A DNA stretch of 64,000 bases, from assembly GCF_937898475.1 (NCBI RefSeq), contig NZ_CALEJS010000010.1, positions 1 through 64,000 on the forward strand, in the 5' to 3' direction. The number at the start of each line of letters is the position of its first letter. Position 1 is the first letter of the stretch. Shown here piece after piece: positions 23,392-33,257 of this stretch. Both the position numbers and the translations under genes were made by a program. The notes beneath the pieces are model-generated. The model was not told the origin of the DNA and did not search any database. It worked only from the letters and a program-made list of their open reading frames with translations. The stretch is from an uncultured Chitinophaga sp. Its GTDB lineage: Bacteria; Bacteroidota; Bacteroidia; Chitinophagales; Chitinophagaceae.

Positions 23392-26300
23392 CTACGATTC
23401 TGCCGGGCATTCACCGTTTAACCGTTCTTCATAGGTGTCACTGACGCTTCCATCAGACCACTCATAGTGATATACGCCGTAGCATATTTTTTGTCCGTCA
23501 ACCAGTACCGTTTCGGTTCTCAATGTGTAAATCCTGTTGCCCATTTCGCATACCCCATTAATTTTCTTTTGTCCCTCCTGATCACAGGGCGGAGGGCAGT
23601 CGCTCATGGAGAAAGTGGCCACCATCCAGGATTTTTCGTTGTAAGTATAGCTGTACTGATTTTTATCTATATATTCCTTTTCTACATACCCGTTATTTCT
23701 TCCTCTGGAATCTTTTTGACATCTCTGCTGCCCGGTTTCTATCCAAGCAGGATAGATCGGACAAATATTAGCAGTTGGCGACCAGACTGTTTGATTATAT
23801 GTGGGACTCGTCGTGTTAATGTCTCTCACTTCGCGTTCGCTTATGCCCGTAGCCCTTCCCTCAAGTCCTGTTACACATCTGTTGTTACCTGTTGCGGCCC
23901 AATTAGCAGTTGTTGAATTATTGTTAACGGCATTATACTTGTATTCTAGTTGCTTAATTATTTTTCTGTCTGCGTCTAGCAGCCGGTTAAGCCTGCCATA
24001 ATTGTCATACTCGTAGAAGATCGGTAAATTATTAGCGGTGGCCATAGACAAAGTTCCAATTAGAGGAAGATGTGTATAGCTGTTCATTTGAGCATCTTTT
24101 GGGAACAGACGGAGCTCATCGAGGAGAGCATTTCCAGAAACTGTTATTGTATTAGGATTCGCGATGTAGTGTTCATACAATGTCCATCCATTTCTTGTGC
24201 TGACGGCCTGGCCTGCTATTCCATTGACTTGTGCTGTACCGCTCTTTGTCCAGTATGAAACAATATATTCTTTGTTGATATTTAAACTTGCCTTTGTAAT
24301 ATTGCCTACCGCAAGGTTATATGCTTTAGCACCAGTGTATCCTCCTATTGTAATTGCAGCTGGATTAATAACCCAATTCCCCCCCTGAACCGTCTCAAAA
24401 CTTGTATAGGCTATTTCATTACTTGCCGCGTTTGTAACAGATGCCGCAACCAAGGATGCATTATAATCCCATATATATGATACAGGACGGCCGTTTACAT
24501 ATTGTAGAGAGGTGGGGTTCCCTTTATCGTCATAAGATATGTACTTTATCCTTGGTTCAAGAGCGCCGCCACCTACCTGTTGATATATAATATCCTCGTA
24601 GAACCTATTCGAATTATTCCAATTTCTGAAGTCGGTTCTTTTCCTGTATGTAAGATCAGTGTTACGCAGAAGATCAACTTCTATTGGCACGGATAGAATA
24701 TTGCTATTAACCATACCATCAATAGCTGCCGAGGCCGTGGTGGTAAGGTTTAGTATGCTGGATTTGTTCTGTGGGTATTTTCTTATTTCGGTAGTTGTTT
24801 CACCTGTCTTGCTTGCAGTGTTGACAATTTTTGTAGGATACAGGTGGTTGGGACCATCGTAGAAAATTTCCTGTTTGCGTATTATCGTGTCATTCTGATA
24901 ATCAATCTCTTCAGTTTTTGTGAGCATCTTACTTCCAAAAGACAATGAAATGTCTGCATAGTCAAAGTAATTTAACATGACCTTATCCAGCACCCATTGA
25001 TCTGTCAGATAAGTTGCCAGTGGTATACCATATACGTTTATTGTTTGTTCACATATTTGTCCGATCCTTACAGATTTTCTTCCCAGGGAAGTATAGCTGT
25101 GCTTTATTTCTTTCTGCAATATGTAGTCGGCATTATCTCTTTTGTATATTTTTTTATTTAGCAGCTGGCCCCTGGCCCAGGACTTGTCAGTACTGAAATT
25201 CCAATATTTGATTAAATCATATCCAAACACACTATCCTGTTCGTATTCATACCGGTATTCAGTTTTTCCGTTGTTGTCACCAGGAAAGCCGTCATATTCC
25301 GTAACTTTTGTGTAAAACACGGATGACCCACCGAAGTAATTAAATGGGGTTATCGGGTTGGCAAAGATATAAAAGGAGCCACCGGTGCAAAAACTCGAAA
25401 AGGTCGGATGTCTCCATTTGCAAGGAACCGTGTATGTGAAGTCATCAGGGTAGAGTCTTGAAATTGCTATTCCCTCATCATATTTATAGGATTTTACGAG
25501 TGTTTTATTTGCGATAGTGTCAATGTTAATAATGCGGGCTATTCTCAATCCGCCTTGTAGCAAAGATCGATCGGTGGTATAGGTTGTTCTGTTGCTTTCA
25601 TATTGAAATATGGAATATGCTCCGGTAGGATAGATAATCTTCTTAAGCATACAAGCCTGTGCAGAAGAGGGTGAAGTATATCTGTCAACAGCCCATAACT
25701 CATATGCTTCTCTCACGCTGGTGTTGGCTACGGGGTAGAAGCTTAGCAAAAACCCGTCAATATATTTTGAGTAATTTTTTGGAAGTAGCGTTGCCCCTTC
25801 AAGACCATTGCAATAGCCCCAGAAATCCATCGCGGTAGATTTTCTCTCACTCCCTCCGTTATAGGTTCTGTATGGAGGTAGGGCCGTTTCATATTCAAAA
25901 GTATACGAACTTACCACAGCGGAAGTTTTGTCGTTAAAATTGACTTTATCCAGCCTGAGCCTTTTGTCATACTTCTCCTTACCTGCCGGAAGCGATTTCC
26001 CGGTAGTAAAATAGGAATGTACCAATTGCATTGCTTTAATCAATCCAGCCTCATTGTATACCTTTATCCCTGAAAGGCGTTCTTTGATGGGATCTTGACG
26101 ATCGTTAGCGTATTCAAACTTTACATATCCATTAGCGAACTTAATGGTATCTATTAATTTTCTATGATACTTGTATACTGTCATTTGAGTAGACCAGTTG
26201 AAATTTGGGATCTCCAGTTCACAAAGTTGAGCTCCTGACATTCCGAGCACATTTATATAGAAGGAATAACTATCGAAGAAGTCTTCATAAGTCTCAGCTG

Positions 26301-27177
26301 CTTTATATTTAAACGTAATTGTGTCTGTTAGGTCGGCTGATATCATCATGGTTAAATGCCAGCTGGTAATGTCATTCGACGCTTGCAGGTTTTCCGTTAT
26401 TTCTGTTTCATTAAAAAAGTATCGAACTCCCGCATCATCAATTACTGTAAATGTATTGTCTGCGTTTCTGTTTATTTTCAGTTGCCTGTCAACAGGTGTT
26501 ATATGCATCTGCTTGTTGATGTCATATACAAACTTGCCAGCAAGACCCGGAATGTTAATGTTATAATTATCGGATTGAGAATCAAAAGCACCGGTTGCCA
26601 GACTTGTCAAATAAAATAGATCATCTCCGTCGTATACTTTCCCTTGAAGTAAAGATTTACTTTTATATACATCATTTGGGTTAGTGATCTTTAGCAGTCC
26701 TCTATCCCGTTCATCCGCTATACCGGCAACCGTTCTTGAAATACTCCCTCCACAATTAATTACCCATCCTAATCCGGCTGGAGTTGCAATATCTTCTACC
26801 TTAATACCTGATGCATGGTAAGATAACGAGATGGGAAGTGAAAGTTTTCTGGATTTTATTTCATATATCGGAATGTTTATTTCAGGGATACCGGTGGATA
26901 GGCTTACCGGTATTTCCCCGTATCGACCTAAAGCGGCTACTTCCGGAGAGGGTGGTGTGAAATTTTTAAGCGTGATTTGGTTGATGTTTTCAGATTGAGC
27001 GAATGATACTAAATGTGAGAGTGTAAAGCTATAGACCAATAGCCAACGATGTAATTTGGCTTTGTTAGTAAAACGATCTATTGCTGCTGTAACCGGAGAT
27101 TTTACTATTCGGGTCATCGGGTCTGTTATTGAAAATTTTGCAAACATATCAGGGGCTGTATAGGGCATTTTGTACAT
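23392..27177 (-). CDS. large secreted RHS-like partner protein
   Basis: 1261 residues. A signal-like hydrophobic stretch (LLVYSFTLSHLVSFAQS, about residues 46-62) suggests that the true start may be internal. The body begins PPSPEVAALGRYGEIPVSLS, followed by GIPEINIPIYEI, LPISLSYHASGIKV and GLGWVINCGGSISR. This is the conserved start of the large proteins encoded just upstream of DUF6443 RHS genes in Bacteroidota. RHS-like repeats occur near residues 900-1100 (YDNYGRLNRLLDADRKII). The last 150 residues are Cys-rich. The gene is paralogous to 43181-46822. I infer a shell or secretion partner, comparable to the B/C halves of Tc toxins. Its start overlaps the upstream stop by one base. Confidence 0.8.
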   Translation of the reverse strand: MYKMPYTAPDMFAKFSITDPMTRIVKSPVTAAIDRFTNKAKLHRWLLVYSFTLSHLVSFAQSENINQITLKNFTPPSPEVAALGRYGEIPVSLSTGIPEINIPIYEIKSRKLSLPISLSYHASGIKVEDIATPAGLGWVINCGGSISRTVAGIADERDRGLLKITNPNDVYKSKSLLQGKVYDGDDLFYLTSLATGAFDSQSDNYNINIPGLAGKFVYDINKQMHITPVDRQLKINRNADNTFTVIDDAGVRYFFNETEITENLQASNDITSWHLTMMISADLTDTITFKYKAAETYEDFFDSYSFYINVLGMSGAQLCELEIPNFNWSTQMTVYKYHRKLIDTIKFANGYVKFEYANDRQDPIKERLSGIKVYNEAGLIKAMQLVHSYFTTGKSLPAGKEKYDKRLRLDKVNFNDKTSAVVSSYTFEYETALPPYRTYNGGSERKSTAMDFWGYCNGLEGATLLPKNYSKYIDGFLLSFYPVANTSVREAYELWAVDRYTSPSSAQACMLKKIIYPTGAYSIFQYESNRTTYTTDRSLLQGGLRIARIINIDTIANKTLVKSYKYDEGIAISRLYPDDFTYTVPCKWRHPTFSSFCTGGSFYIFANPITPFNYFGGSSVFYTKVTEYDGFPGDNNGKTEYRYEYEQDSVFGYDLIKYWNFSTDKSWARGQLLNKKIYKRDNADYILQKEIKHSYTSLGRKSVRIGQICEQTINVYGIPLATYLTDQWVLDKVMLNYFDYADISLSFGSKMLTKTEEIDYQNDTIIRKQEIFYDGPNHLYPTKIVNTASKTGETTTEIRKYPQNKSSILNLTTTASAAIDGMVNSNILSVPIEVDLLRNTDLTYRKRTDFRNWNNSNRFYEDIIYQQVGGGALEPRIKYISYDDKGNPTSLQYVNGRPVSYIWDYNASLVAASVTNAASNEIAYTSFETVQGGNWVINPAAITIGGYTGAKAYNLAVGNITKASLNINKEYIVSYWTKSGTAQVNGIAGQAVSTRNGWTLYEHYIANPNTITVSGNALLDELRLFPKDAQMNSYTHLPLIGTLSMATANNLPIFYEYDNYGRLNRLLDADRKIIKQLEYKYNAVNNNSTTANWAATGNNRCVTGLEGRATGISEREVRDINTTSPTYNQTVWSPTANICPIYPAWIETGQQRCQKDSRGRNNGYVEKEYIDKNQYSYTYNEKSWMVATFSMSDCPPPCDQEGQKKINGVCEMGNRIYTLRTETVLVDGQKICYGVYHYEWSDGSVSDTYEERLNGECPAES

Positions 27178-28043
27178 TAATTGCCAGTGTGTTTACAATC
27201 AGGTTGCTTGGAAAAAGTACTATGCTTCTTTAATTCATTAATTTCTTTTTTCAGTTCAATCATATACAATGTCAACTCCTCTACCTTCTGCAATAACTTC
27301 TTATTCATTTCTCCCAGGTCTAATCCATCTTTATCTACCTCCTCTGCTGATGGCACATCTGGCAGATGTTTATTGGCTTTTATATATTCCTCAACGTCCT
27401 CCAGAGCAGATAATTCGTATTCAGGGTCAAACACAAAATCAGCCCATCCCGTTGGATTTACCTTTATCTTACGCGCTCCAATAGAACCTTCCACAGCCAG
27501 CTTATGGATCCCTGTAGATGTTGTGCCTATGCCTACACCCCCCTGTATGCTGATAATATCTGTTGTAGAGAAATTCTGTACATTACTTACCACATCATCC
27601 TTCGCCAGAAGAAATGTTGCACTTTGGGCATACCCCGTAAAGGAGAAGTTAAACAGCGTTGAACTGTTTGCAATGGAAACTGCCAGATAACTTTCGCCGT
27701 TATAAGTAAGTGTAACCAGTGATGCTGGCTCGTTGTACGAAATGATACTACCCCGGTTCGAAGTATATGCACTTGAAGTATTTACTTCAACTGTCCACTT
27801 ACGATTGGACGCACCTGTACCACCTCTGATAGCTGTTATCTTCCCGAAAACGTGATTATCTGCTATTGGCGTGTTAGTATATATTTTATGTAGCAATAGA
27901 TAGTTAGGTCCCTGGCTATCTTCCGTTTGACCTGAAATAGTGAGATTGGTGTGATATGTCCGGACACCTTGTGCCATTGAGAGGCGTGTTACGACAAGCA
28001 AGAGGATAAAAGTAAATTTGAACTGCAAAGACATCTTGTTCAT
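27177..28043 (-). CDS. secreted protein with C-terminal coiled coil, tail-fibre-like
   Basis: 288 residues from the chosen ATG (28041-28043), which starts a good signal peptide (MNKMSLQFKFTFILLLVVT, cleavage after MAQG). An in-frame start further upstream (28112) would bury the signal. The N-terminal part is beta-rich. The C-terminal 90 residues carry the widespread Bacteroidota pattern WADFVFDPEYELSAL, then IKANKHLPDVPS, then a coiled coil (MNKKLLQKVEELTLYMIEL). That domain caps tail-fibre-like and S74-chaperone-like proteins. Its stop overlaps the ATG of the RHS partner by one base (TAATG), so it heads the leftward RHS operon and may display or anchor the complex at the cell surface. Confidence 0.75.
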   Translation of the reverse strand: MNKMSLQFKFTFILLLVVTRLSMAQGVRTYHTNLTISGQTEDSQGPNYLLLHKIYTNTPIADNHVFGKITAIRGGTGASNRKWTVEVNTSSAYTSNRGSIISYNEPASLVTLTYNGESYLAVSIANSSTLFNFSFTGYAQSATFLLAKDDVVSNVQNFSTTDIISIQGGVGIGTTSTGIHKLAVEGSIGARKIKVNPTGWADFVFDPEYELSALEDVEEYIKANKHLPDVPSAEEVDKDGLDLGEMNKKLLQKVEELTLYMIELKKEINELKKHSTFSKQPDCKHTGN

Positions 28044-28670
28044 ATATAGGGTTTTAATATTGTATCTGTGTCTAAAGTTTGCCAGGCCCGTCGGCTGCGT
28101 CGTCAATTGCATAAACCATACGGGGAGAAATAATGTTTATCCTGCCTGCACATCGATAGGTACTTAATTGCAATACCAATGTAGGCCAGGTATCTATGCC
28201 ATATGTATACTTAATCTTATCAATATTTATTGTCGGAGACAGTTAACATAGAATGGTATACCATGCGAAGCATGAAACATACATCTGCAGTTTTTTCGCC
28301 TGCATTCCTGGGATTTCCATCATGTAATTCGAAAACCGGTCACTGTCTTGGGCCAACTCAATTATTCGTCTTTAAAACTTTCTATTCATCACTTACTTGA
28401 TTAGGTACGGGAGAATGGTTTTATCGCATTCAAACATATGGGAACAAAGAAATAATTTTTTTTGAAATAAATGGAAAATTTTTTTTACCCGGGAGATCAC
28501 AACAAAGCAAAACCCCTCAACCCTGCATCTTCCCTTATTTCCAATAAGAATAAATCCAACCAATTGTACTAAATTCTCCCACATAACCTTCGCCTTTTCC
28601 CAAAAAATTCCCTCCCAGACTATTCTATTATGCAGCCTGTCCACAATTTTTTTAACCATTATTATAAGTT
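28044..28670. other. intergenic region between the RHS operon and an HTH gene
   Basis: About 625 bp between divergent genes. It is AT-rich toward the right and should hold promoters for both, but I cannot place a convincing TAnnTTTG pair. An 88-codon frame on the minus strand (28393-28659) is rich in Lys/Phe/Ile in a low-complexity way and is not supported as a gene. Confidence 0.4.
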
Positions 28671-28955
28671 ATGATATTCTTAACTCCAGAACAGGAACTT
28701 ATTAAACAGGCTGTACTAAAGAAAGTAACCCGTTTGCTGGCAGACAATAACCCTAAGGGCGTATATCTGTTAAAGTCTTCACAGGTCATCCAGATACTGA
28801 ATATCTCCCAGAGAATGTTGTACCGGCTAAGGGCTTCCGGTGTGCTGCCTGCAAAAAGAATAGCCTCCTGCTATCGCTACGAGTATCAGGATGTACTTAA
28901 TATTCTGCAACAAAATTCATCATCAAAACCATTAACACTAAAACAAAGTAATTAA
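28671..28955 (+). CDS. small helix-turn-helix protein, MerR/excisionase-like
   Basis: 94 residues. Residues 30-82 (LLKSSQVIQILNISQRMLYR, then LRASGVLPAKRI and YRYEYQDVLNIL) match the HTH_17/excisionase fold: a helix-turn-helix followed by a wing with the Y-R-Y/F pattern. Such small proteins in Bacteroidota are excisionases or transcription factors. It stands alone, divergent from the RHS operon, so it might control that operon or be a leftover recombination factor. Target unknown. Confidence 0.75.
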   Translation: MIFLTPEQELIKQAVLKKVTRLLADNNPKGVYLLKSSQVIQILNISQRMLYRLRASGVLPAKRIASCYRYEYQDVLNILQQNSSSKPLTLKQSN

Positions 28956-29407
28956 AGCATCCACTGCATTAATCATCTCAGCCGATTTTATGCGGGGTGG
29001 AACAGCCAATAATTTATATAAGCCTCTTTCAGTGCTTTGCGGCTTCATTTCCGGTTTAGCCCCGGTTTTACCTGCACTGAAGTAATTCCTTTACCACTTT
29101 GTTTCGCAGAACCTTTCTTAATGCCGCCGTGCCGGTTCCTTTTTATTTGTAATAAAAATTACAATCAAAAATAAACTACTCCCCGAGGTTTAATAAAAGA
29201 ATTGTTTATATAATTTGTTGATATTCCCAATATTATATTTGCCATCCTGCTCCCGGTAATATGCTTATATGAATCCAAACCCCCGCCTATACGCAATAAA
29301 CCACCTGGAACAAATAATTTTCCCTCTATAAATTAAAAAATTTACTAATTTGGCTCCGTTATCTTTTCGATTTTAACCAATCCGCCTATAACCATATCCT
29401 ATACAAT
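28956..29407. other. intergenic region upstream of the DUF1800 gene
   Basis: About 450 bp, AT-rich. A possible -7 element TATATTTG lies at 29234-29241, but no TTG stands at the usual distance, so it is a weak promoter candidate for the genes to the right. Nothing else was recognised. Confidence 0.35.
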
Positions 29408-31069
29408 ATGGATCGCAGACAATTCCTCACCTTATCCCCTGCACGCCGCAAAACGGTGAAAGCTTCCTATGGCCGTACACTGTCAGGTATCGATGCATAC
29501 ACAGGCCCATGGGGAACCGCTCAACAGGTACACCTGCTGAAACGTGCATTATTCGGCGCCTCTCCCGCAGATCTGGCCTGGATAAAAGGGCTTACCCTGG
29601 ATCAGGCGGTAGACGCCCTGCTCACCCCCCTCGCAGCAGCCAACTACCCCCAGCCACCGGTAAATAACTACGGCGACGATGCCACCGGTATCGCCCCCGG
29701 CGCCACCTGGGTAAATTCTACGCCCTACACAGATAATGACGACCTGGATCGCGCACGCCGCAGCTCCTACAAAGCATGGTGGCTCGGCGTAATGCTCAAC
29801 CAAACCAGAAGCATACACGAAAAAATGGTGCTCTTCTGGCATAACCACTTTGTAACAGAAACACAAACGGTAACAGACCTCCGTTATGTGTATAAATACA
29901 ACACCACCCTCCGCCAACACGCGCTGGGCAATTTTAATGCGCTCACCAAAGCCATTACCCTCGATCCCGCTATGCTCATCTACCTCAACGGTTACCTTAA
30001 CAGCAAGGAAGCCGCAGATGAGAACTACGCCAGGGAACTGCACGAGCTGTTTACCGTAGGTAAAGGCCCTGATTCTCATTATACAGAAGAAGATGTGCGC
30101 GCTACCGCCCGTGTGCTTACCGGGTGGCGTGTTGATCCTAATACCCTTACCAGCTATTTTGATGCTACACAGCACGATTTCAGCAACAAGGAATTCTCTG
30201 ATTTCTATGGCAAGAAAAGGGTATCCGGACAAACAGGCCCTAACGGCGGTATGCTGGAACTGAATGACCTGATAGATAATATCATCTTCAAACAACCCGA
30301 AGTATCCAAATTCATTGTACGTAAATTATACCGCTATTTCATTTACTATAAGATAGATGATGCGGTTGAAGAAAACGTGATCACGCCGCTGGCAGAAATA
30401 TTCCGTGCAGCTAATTTTGATATTCTGCCCGTGCTCAGCGCCCTGTTCAGAAGCGAGCATTTCTACGATCCGCTGAACATGTCCTGCCTCATTAAAAGCC
30501 CTATCGAATTCTGTGTAGGCCTTTGCCGCGAATACAGCGTAGAGTTCCCGCCTGCTTCAGATTACAGCATGGCATACGATAAATGGGATTTTGTACGGCA
30601 ATACGCAGCCTCTATGCTGCAGGACATTGGCGATCCGCCGCTGGTGGCCGGATGGGATGCCTACTACCAGCAGCCACAGGGTCACGAGCTCTGGATCAAC
30701 ACAGACACCTTCCCTAAACGCAACCGTTTTTCAGATGCCCTGGTAAGCGGTCAGGGCGGGGCCATGGGCCTTACTATCGACGTACTGGCCTTCGCCGATC
30801 AGCTGTCAGATCCGGCTAACCCGGTTACACTGGTGAACGATTCATTAGACTTATTATATCGTATAGACGTTTCCGCTAACCTGCGCAGCTGGTTGAAGAA
30901 CAATATCCTGTTGAGCGGCCAGAACCCGGATAGTGATTACTACTGGACTGATGCCTGGACTACCTACAAATCCAACCCGGGAGATGCCAACGCCAGGGCT
31001 GTAGTGGAAACAAGGCTCCGCTCCCTGTACAGATACATTATGAACCTATCCGAATACCAATTATCCTGA
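29408..31069 (+). CDS. DUF1800 domain-containing protein
   Basis: 553 residues. It shows the family hallmarks: HLLKRALFGASPADL near residue 45, MVLFWHNHFVTE near 140, NYARELHELFTVG near 210 and a C-terminal helical region. It starts MDRRQFLTLSPARR, a weak twin-arginine-like beginning. DUF1800 proteins are exported proteins of unknown biochemical role that nearly always come with a DUF1501 partner, found here 22 bp downstream; the two form an operon. Start chosen at the only ATG that keeps the RRQFL leader. Confidence 0.9.
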   Translation: MDRRQFLTLSPARRKTVKASYGRTLSGIDAYTGPWGTAQQVHLLKRALFGASPADLAWIKGLTLDQAVDALLTPLAAANYPQPPVNNYGDDATGIAPGATWVNSTPYTDNDDLDRARRSSYKAWWLGVMLNQTRSIHEKMVLFWHNHFVTETQTVTDLRYVYKYNTTLRQHALGNFNALTKAITLDPAMLIYLNGYLNSKEAADENYARELHELFTVGKGPDSHYTEEDVRATARVLTGWRVDPNTLTSYFDATQHDFSNKEFSDFYGKKRVSGQTGPNGGMLELNDLIDNIIFKQPEVSKFIVRKLYRYFIYYKIDDAVEENVITPLAEIFRAANFDILPVLSALFRSEHFYDPLNMSCLIKSPIEFCVGLCREYSVEFPPASDYSMAYDKWDFVRQYAASMLQDIGDPPLVAGWDAYYQQPQGHELWINTDTFPKRNRFSDALVSGQGGAMGLTIDVLAFADQLSDPANPVTLVNDSLDLLYRIDVSANLRSWLKNNILLSGQNPDSDYYWTDAWTTYKSNPGDANARAVVETRLRSLYRYIMNLSEYQLS

Positions 31070-31091
31070 CCTTACTGAAAGACCTCCTAAT

Positions 31092-32678
31092 ATGCGTAGA
31101 AGAGATTTTCTCAAACATACAGCATCGGCAGCCGTACTGCCATCCATCATTGATGGGTTCTCTGTAAAAGCATTTGCCGCATCCCCCATGCTGGCAGCGC
31201 TGCAAGGCGCCGCTACGGATACCGACCACGTATTGGTTATGATCCAGCTCACCGGTGGTAACGACGGTCTGAACATGGTGATCCCCCTGGATATTTACGA
31301 TAAATACCGGGCGGCTCGTACCAACATCGCTATTCAGCAGGGCCAGGTACTGCCCCTTGCCAATAATATTAAAACCGGCCTTCACCCGGCTATGACAGGT
31401 ATACAGCAACTGTATGACGACGGGAAGGCTTGTATCATACAAAGCGTTGGATACCCCTCGCCAGATTATTCCCACTTCCGCGCCATGGATATCTGGCTCA
31501 CCGGCTCCAACTCCAACCAGGTGCTGAACACCGGCTGGGGAGGAAGGTACCTCAACTATGAGTATCCCAACTTCCCCGAAGGCTTCCCCAACGCAGAAGC
31601 GCCCGATCCGCTGGCCATCCAGATAGGCTCCATCATTTCGCCTACCTTCCAGGGGCCCAATGCAAATATGGCGGTAGCCATCACCAGCGCTACAGACTTC
31701 TATGACCTGCTGGATAACCCCCAACAGGATCCCGTGCCCAACACACACTGGGGTGATGAGCTCAAATACATTCGCCTCATCGCCAAACAGTCAGATAAAT
31801 ATGCAGACAGCATCAAACTGGCTGCCAGCAAAGTAACACGCCAGGGCGCCTATCCTGATAACAGGCTGGCCGCCCAGCTCAAGATCGTGGCAAGGCTGAT
31901 AGCGGGCGGACTGAAAACCCGCATGTACATGGTGAGCTACGGCTTCTTTGATACGCACGCAAGCCAGGCTCAGGCCGGGGATACCTCCAAAGGGTACCAC
32001 GCTGAACTGCTGGGTGATGTGAGCAGCGCCATCAAAGCCTTCATGGACGATCTCACCGAGCTGAAAGCCTCCCGCCGCGTTGTAGGTATGACCTTCTCCG
32101 AATTTGGCCGCCGTATCAAATCCAACAGCAGTATGGGTACTGACCACGGCGCCGCCGCTCCCATGATCGTTTTCGGCGATTATGTGCTGCAGGGCGTACT
32201 GGGTAACTCTCCCAACATTCCGGATGCTTCCAGCGTAGCCGATAATATCCCGATGCAGTACGATTTCCGTTCTGTATACGCCTCCATCCTCGAACAGTGG
32301 TTCTGCGTAAAAGAAGCGGATCTTAAACAGATCCTCTTCGAAGATTATCAGCGGCTGCCCATTGTATCCGGCCTCGCCTGCGGCGTGATCACCGGAACGG
32401 ACGACATCAACCAGAACGCGGGGAAAAACTATATTACCAACTATCCGAATCCTTTCGTGGACAAAACCTACCTGAAGTACAAAACCAGGGGCGGTCATAC
32501 CATGATCCAGATATTCGATACCACCGGCCGCCTGATCCTGGTGCCTGTGAACAAAATACATACAGCCGGCGAATACACCATCACTTTCGATGGCGAACGG
32601 CTGCCCACTGGCGTGTACTACGCCCGTTTCCAGAACGGTACCGTACAACAGGTGCGCACCATGCTGAAAGTAAGGTAA
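31092..32678 (+). CDS. DUF1501 protein with Tat signal and type IX sorting tail
   Basis: 528 residues. The N-terminus MRRRDFLKHTASAAVLPSII is a clear twin-arginine signal. The DUF1501 body (a sulfatase/alkaline-phosphatase-like fold) has VMIQLTGGNDGLNMVIP, HFRAMDIW, TFSEFGRRI and TDHGAAAPM. The last 75 residues (NYPNPFVDKTYLKYKT, then IFDTTGRLI and LPTGVYYARF) form a type A C-terminal domain for export by the type IX secretion system, so the protein is exposed on the surface or released. Partner of the DUF1800 protein upstream. The combination of a Tat leader and a T9SS tail means folded export across the inner membrane before T9SS. Confidence 0.92.
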   Translation: MRRRDFLKHTASAAVLPSIIDGFSVKAFAASPMLAALQGAATDTDHVLVMIQLTGGNDGLNMVIPLDIYDKYRAARTNIAIQQGQVLPLANNIKTGLHPAMTGIQQLYDDGKACIIQSVGYPSPDYSHFRAMDIWLTGSNSNQVLNTGWGGRYLNYEYPNFPEGFPNAEAPDPLAIQIGSIISPTFQGPNANMAVAITSATDFYDLLDNPQQDPVPNTHWGDELKYIRLIAKQSDKYADSIKLAASKVTRQGAYPDNRLAAQLKIVARLIAGGLKTRMYMVSYGFFDTHASQAQAGDTSKGYHAELLGDVSSAIKAFMDDLTELKASRRVVGMTFSEFGRRIKSNSSMGTDHGAAAPMIVFGDYVLQGVLGNSPNIPDASSVADNIPMQYDFRSVYASILEQWFCVKEADLKQILFEDYQRLPIVSGLACGVITGTDDINQNAGKNYITNYPNPFVDKTYLKYKTRGGHTMIQIFDTTGRLILVPVNKIHTAGEYTITFDGERLPTGVYYARFQNGTVQQVRTMLKVR

Positions 32679-32700
32679 ACGCGACATACTGAATACGCTA

Positions 32701-32750
32701 CGCTGAACGCTTAATGCAAAAATGCAGGCTGCGTTCAGCGTTTTGCTTTT
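32701..32750 (+). terminator. hairpin after the DUF1501 gene, dispersed palindrome
   Basis: CGCTGAACGC (32701-32710) and GCGTTCAGCG (32731-32740) are perfect inverted repeats, followed by TTTTGCTTTT. Placed 22 bp after the DUF1501 stop it should end the DUF1800/DUF1501 transcript. The same arm sequence recurs in the hairpin at 40288-40342. Confidence 0.7.
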
Positions 32751-32780
32751 ATCCCTTCAGCGTCCTTAAATGATACAAAG

Positions 32781-32809
32781 TTGCAAATCGGCGTTTTTTC
32801 CTATCTTTG
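32781..32809 (+). promoter_or_regulatory. promoter of the His-rich protein/TonB receptor operon
   Basis: TTG at 32781-32783 and TATCTTTG at 32802-32809 match the Bacteroidota -33/-7 consensus with an 18-bp spacer. It lies 18 bp upstream of the GTG start at 32828, giving a very short leader. Confidence 0.65.
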
Positions 32810-32827
32810 TGTTCACTAAACCGTTAG

Positions 32828-33166
32828 GTGAAAAAGCACTGGATACATAAGGTATTGGCTATCATACTGCTGGGAGTGTTTGCACTGCATACCACCCCCC
32901 GGGAGTTCCTGCACCTTTTTGCTCCGCACCAGGATACGGTAGACCCGCATTCCTGCACTTCATCTGACGGTCTCGCTTTTTCCGTTAAACACCAGCACTG
33001 CGAATTCCTGCAAATAGCGATAGAGCCCTATGAGCAGGCAAATGTTTATCACGCCCCGGTGGCCCGGTCCGTACGCTGGATATATGCACAGCCCTATATC
33101 CCTGAGGTCGTAAAGATCAGCCATGCAGACGCTTCCCTCCGTGCGCCCCCGTCTCTTTTTATCTGA
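32828..33166 (+). CDS. small exported His/Cys-containing protein
   Basis: 112 residues from a GTG start. One N-terminal hydrophobic segment (VLAIILLGVFALHTTP) acts as a signal or anchor. It is followed by a histidine- and cysteine-bearing stretch (LHLFAPHQ, DPHSC, KHQHC) that could bind a metal ion. I do not recognise a named family. It is 91 bp upstream of a TonB-dependent receptor on the same strand, and short proteins of this kind often precede outer-membrane receptors for metals or metal complexes, so a role in sensing or handing over a metal is possible. Function unproven. Confidence 0.65.
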   Translation: MKKHWIHKVLAIILLGVFALHTTPREFLHLFAPHQDTVDPHSCTSSDGLAFSVKHQHCEFLQIAIEPYEQANVYHAPVARSVRWIYAQPYIPEVVKISHADASLRAPPSLFI

Positions 33167-33257
33167 TACCCACTCTCAATTATTAGCAACTAACAACTAA
33201 TGACCAACTACCCGTCATTAGCATCTGTTTATTCGTTACTCTATTCTTAAAAAATTT

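Noticed and set aside
28393..28659. 88-codon minus-strand frame between the RHS operon and the HTH gene
   Set aside because: Low-complexity composition, no recognisable domain, and its start is almost at the divergent promoter region.
31791..32687. Long minus-strand frames opposite the DUF1501, TonB, EF-G and hexosaminidase genes
   Set aside because: They mirror codon structure of well-supported genes on the other strand and show no domain patterns.
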